Assembly (NCBI GenBank): GCA_000349905.1
Contig: KB722758.1
Span: forward strand, 229,742-239,928
Length of the DNA: 10,187 nucleotides
Direction of reading: 5' to 3'
Origin: Volvariella volvacea V23
Lineage: Eukaryota; Basidiomycota; Agaricomycetes; Agaricales; Pluteaceae
The notes under the pieces are model-generated. The model saw only the letters and a program-made list of their open reading frames with translations. It made no database searches and had not been told where the DNA came from. Position numbers and translations under genes: made by a program. This document shows, piece after piece, positions 7,822 to 10,187 of this stretch. Every line of letters starts with the position of its first letter. Position 1 is the first letter of the stretch.

Positions 7822-9091
7822 ATGACCTCCATAACTCGCAACCTCCCTCCTGTTATCCGCAATCTCGGCGTGTCCATTATTGGCGAGGTGATTCTCAGTT
7901 TCTACATCGCAAAGGGCACGACAGGACTAATGCCGTTTTTCTCCCCTTTTTGCATCCCAATGGCTATAGAAATGCTACGTCAGTTTAGTTGAGAATTTGA
8001 ATGTGAAAGACGTGGTCTGTCTTCAGCACGCCGCTTCAAAAGGAGTTGGATTGGGTATCGTGGCTGGTGGCTCCATTGTGAAGGTCCCACAGATCGTTGC
8101 AAGTGAGTTTCGTCTGCGCTTTCGTGGAGGCGCCAATGCTGGGGCTTTGCGCGCTGGCTCGGGTTTAGACCCCTAGAGCCATTGCAAGCTGTTCTGTCCT
8201 CTTTCAGGCTCTTTTGGCTTTGCCATTCAACCCCTTACTGACGTGTCATGATACCTTCCAGTTATCAAAGCCCAAACAGCCGAAGGCCTCTCGCTACCTG
8301 GCTACGTCCTCGAAACCCTTTCCTATTCCATTTCACTAGCCTACTCAATCACAAACGCCCACCCTTTCTCGACCTACGGCGAGAACTTTTTCCTGACCGT
8401 CCAGAATGTCATCATCACATTCCTGATCGTGCTGTACCCCCCGAAATCAAAAGCCAACGCCACCTCGACGTCCGCGTCGTACCTCTACCTCTCAGTCCTC
8501 CTCGCCCTCCTCTCCGCCCTTCCATTCATCCCCCCCAGCCTCCTATCGACCGCCCAACTCCTCTCCCTCCCCCTCTCCCTCTCTTCAAAACTAACCCAGA
8601 TCCAACAGAGCTACAACCTCAAGTCCACAGGGCAGCTCTCTGCCTTTGCCATCGTATCCCAGACCGTGGGTTGTCTAGTCAGGCTGTACACCTCTCTGGC
8701 GGAAGTCGGAGACTGGAATGTGGCCATCGGCTATCTGGGCGCGTTGGCTCTGAACCTCGTCATCGCCGCACAGATGTGGGCTTACTGGGGCCAATTCCCC
8801 AGGAGGGCCGGGCCTTCATCCAGACCGAGCGAGGGGAACAAGACATCGAGTGCCACAGAGAGCGTCAAGGTCAAAGTTGAGGAAGAGGACAGCGTCACAC
8901 CCGCTCTCGCCGCTCCTGTTCCTGTGAGAGTCGAGCAGCAGCAAAGTGAACTGGGTCATGGAAGACCCTCGACGCCGGGGCGTGTGCCGGCTTATGGAAC
9001 TGGGAATATGTCGCCCCGTCGTGTCTCGACTCCACCCCCTCCTCAGGCTCAGACTCCATCAAGCAGGAAGTGGACTAGGAAGCTGGATTGA
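7822..9091 (+). CDS. MPDU1: MPDU1/Lec35 homologue, PQ-loop ER membrane protein
   Basis: Exons are 7822-7887, 7970-8102 and 8262-9091, coding for 342 aa. The introns are 82 nt (GTGATT..CTATAG) and 159 nt (GTGAGT..TTCCAG). The family supports utilisation of mannose- and glucose-phosphate-dolichol in the ER for N-glycan precursors, GPI anchors and mannosylation. Family hallmarks run in order: LPPVIRNLGVSIIGEKCY, then SKGVGLGIVAGGSIVKVPQI with PQ at residues 62-63, AEGLSLPGYVLETLSYSISL, several hydrophobic helices (LYLSVLLALLSALPFIPPSL), a second PQ-loop-like SKLTQIQQ, then STGQLSAFAIVSQTVGCLVR and a last helix ending AAQMWAYWGQF. An upstream in-frame ATG at 7741 exists, but 7822 matches the short N-terminus usual for the family. 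Human MPDU1 is about 247 aa; the excess here is a hydrophilic Ser/Pro/Arg tail of about 90 residues ending RKLD. The membrane core is intact, so it is very likely functional. It converges with the aldo/keto reductase gene. Confidence 0.9.
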
Positions 9092-9370
9092 AGAGTGAGA
9101 AGGGCTTGGATACTTGTGACAGACTATCGTTACTGACAATCGTAGGAGATCATCTACGTCTTTAATCCATGATGTTTTTTGTTTTTCACTTGTTCCGCCA
9201 GTTCGTGTCAATACAGTATATCCTTTTGTTCTACAGACATGCGCATACAGTAATACTCGACATGCTAAGTTTTACTCATCTGGCCGTGGCTAGCCTAATC
9301 AACCTAGCTATTGCGTCAATGCGCGCAAGAGTGCGGCCTGTTCCGTGGACAATGTACATTGCCTCGAGGC

Positions 9371-10187
9371 CTATTTGGCTTTGGGCGCAATAGGGGAAGC
9401 AGCCCGTTGAATATCCACGTTGGCGAACGCAGCCAAGGGGAATAGATAGGACTCTGGAGGGTATTTGCCCTTGATTTCGCTAAGAGTCAGCACCCTCGCA
9501 CCCCCACAAAGGAGAGCTGGGGAAAGGGGTATTTGGAAGAAGAAGAGGAGCCGACGTACCACAATGGTGGGGAATCCGGGGTTGAAAGGTATGACGCTCT
9601 CGAGATAATCGATCTGTTCGGGCGTTAGAGAGATGGAGAGCGCTTCGATGTTGGTCGTGAGGTGCTCCGCTTTTCGACCGCCGATGATGGGGAAGACGTA
9701 GGGTGCTTTATGCATGGTGTATGCAATCGCGACTGGCGACCGTCCAGTATTCATCGTTAGAGGACTCTTTTGCACGTCCGGAAGATTCGGCGGGGATGTG
9801 AACCGTGACTTACCACCTGTGATGTGCTTCGTGCCGACCTGCTTGGCTACAACCTCCAGCGCCTGGCATATTTTCTTTTCATTTGGCGTGCGTTCCCAGA
9901 CGGGGTTGGTGGTCGTCCTTCCTCTCTCCCCGGTCTGCCTCCTCCTCTCTTCTTCCTCGTCCGAGCGGATATGTCCCGCTGCAAGAACGCTCCACAGGGT
10001 GAGTGCCATCCCTACAACAACAAAGTGATATTAGATCAAGGATATAATCGCAGAGTACATGCCCTTGAACGCGAAAGGTACGGACCTTCATGTCGACACA
10101 TTGGCATGAATTCGCGCTCGATTTCCCGTTGGAGGATAGAGTAGGGTGCTTGGAAGACGACAAAGGGGGTTTTGCCGTGGCTTTTAG
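9371..10187 (-). CDS. Aldo/keto reductase, aryl-alcohol dehydrogenase-like (5'-partial)
   Basis: On the minus strand the visible exons are 10187-10086, 10011-9814, 9732-9560 and 9469-9371. The introns are 74 nt (10085-10012, GTCCGT..TTGTAG), 81 nt (9813-9733, GTAAGT..GCCAG) and 90 nt (9559-9470, GTACGT..TCAAG). The N-terminal part of the barrel, with the Asp-Tyr-Lys-His catalytic set, is outside the window. Visible family sequence includes GKTPFVVFQAPYSILQREIE, MALTLWSVLAAGHIRSDEEE, the Arg-rich GERGRTT segment, ITGVAIAYTMHKAPYVFPII, GGRKAEHLTTNIEAL (the NADPH 2'-phosphate-binding region) and LTPEQIDYLESVIPFNPGFP. It ends DIQRAASPIAPKAK. This is the AKR9-type group of fungal aryl-alcohol dehydrogenases and norsolorinic-acid-reductase-like enzymes, NADPH-dependent carbonyl reductases of the cytosol; the substrate cannot be named. 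The last two introns are multiples of three without stops, so an unspliced reading looks open from 10009 to 9371. The last acceptor is the least certain: a nearer CTTAG at 9480 breaks the frame and sits only 7 nt from the best branch A. Confidence 0.88.

Noticed and set aside
8248..8880. 210-residue Pro/Arg-rich open frame on the plus strand
   Set aside because: It overlaps MPDU1 exon 3 in another frame and owes its length to the CT-rich codon use there. The MPDU1 frame has the conserved PQ-loop sequence.
9371..10009. Aldo/keto reductase as one uninterrupted 212-aa gene
   Set aside because: The conserved sequence continues upstream beyond a 74-nt intron to the window edge, and two internal segments are frame-neutral introns that break family motifs.

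Overview
The window looks like nuclear DNA of a filamentous basidiomycete, most likely an Agaricomycete. Genes are split by many short spliceosomal introns (mostly 49-65 nt, with GT..AG ends and CTNAY-like branch sites). The recognisable families also fit: an Agaricomycete-type half ABC transporter, a lineage-expanded HNH protein, an MPDU1 PQ-loop protein and an aryl-alcohol-dehydrogenase-like aldo/keto reductase. All exon models were built by hand from frame continuity and splice signals; none has transcript support.

Layout: (1) 1-2205 (+) is the 3' part of a large Ser/Pro-rich protein, with a short helical block that resembles the Rap1 C-terminal (RCT) fold; two small introns lie at its 5' end. 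(2) 2206-2918 is non-coding, with a 16-T tract and a TATA box just ahead of the next gene. (3) 2919-5697 (+) is a complete 12-exon ABC transporter with one membrane domain and one nucleotide-binding domain (717 aa), whose last intron appears to be a GC-AG intron. (4) 5698-6262 has no gene. (5) 6263-7621 (+) is a decayed HNH-nuclease-family gene: all four introns and the frame are recognisable, but it carries two in-frame TAA codons, a shifted acidic tail, and Tyr at both positions where the HNH motif should have His. (6) 7822-9091 (+) is a three-exon MPDU1 homologue for dolichol-phosphate-sugar use in the ER. (7) 9371-10187 (-) is the 3' part of an aldo/keto reductase, convergent with MPDU1.

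The genes look functionally unrelated, as is usual in a fungal chromosome arm; I see no metabolic cluster, tRNA, rRNA, CRISPR or intact transposon. The most unusual material is the HNH relic (a Y-N-Y version of the active site, with stops that alternative splicing could remove) and the GC-AG intron.
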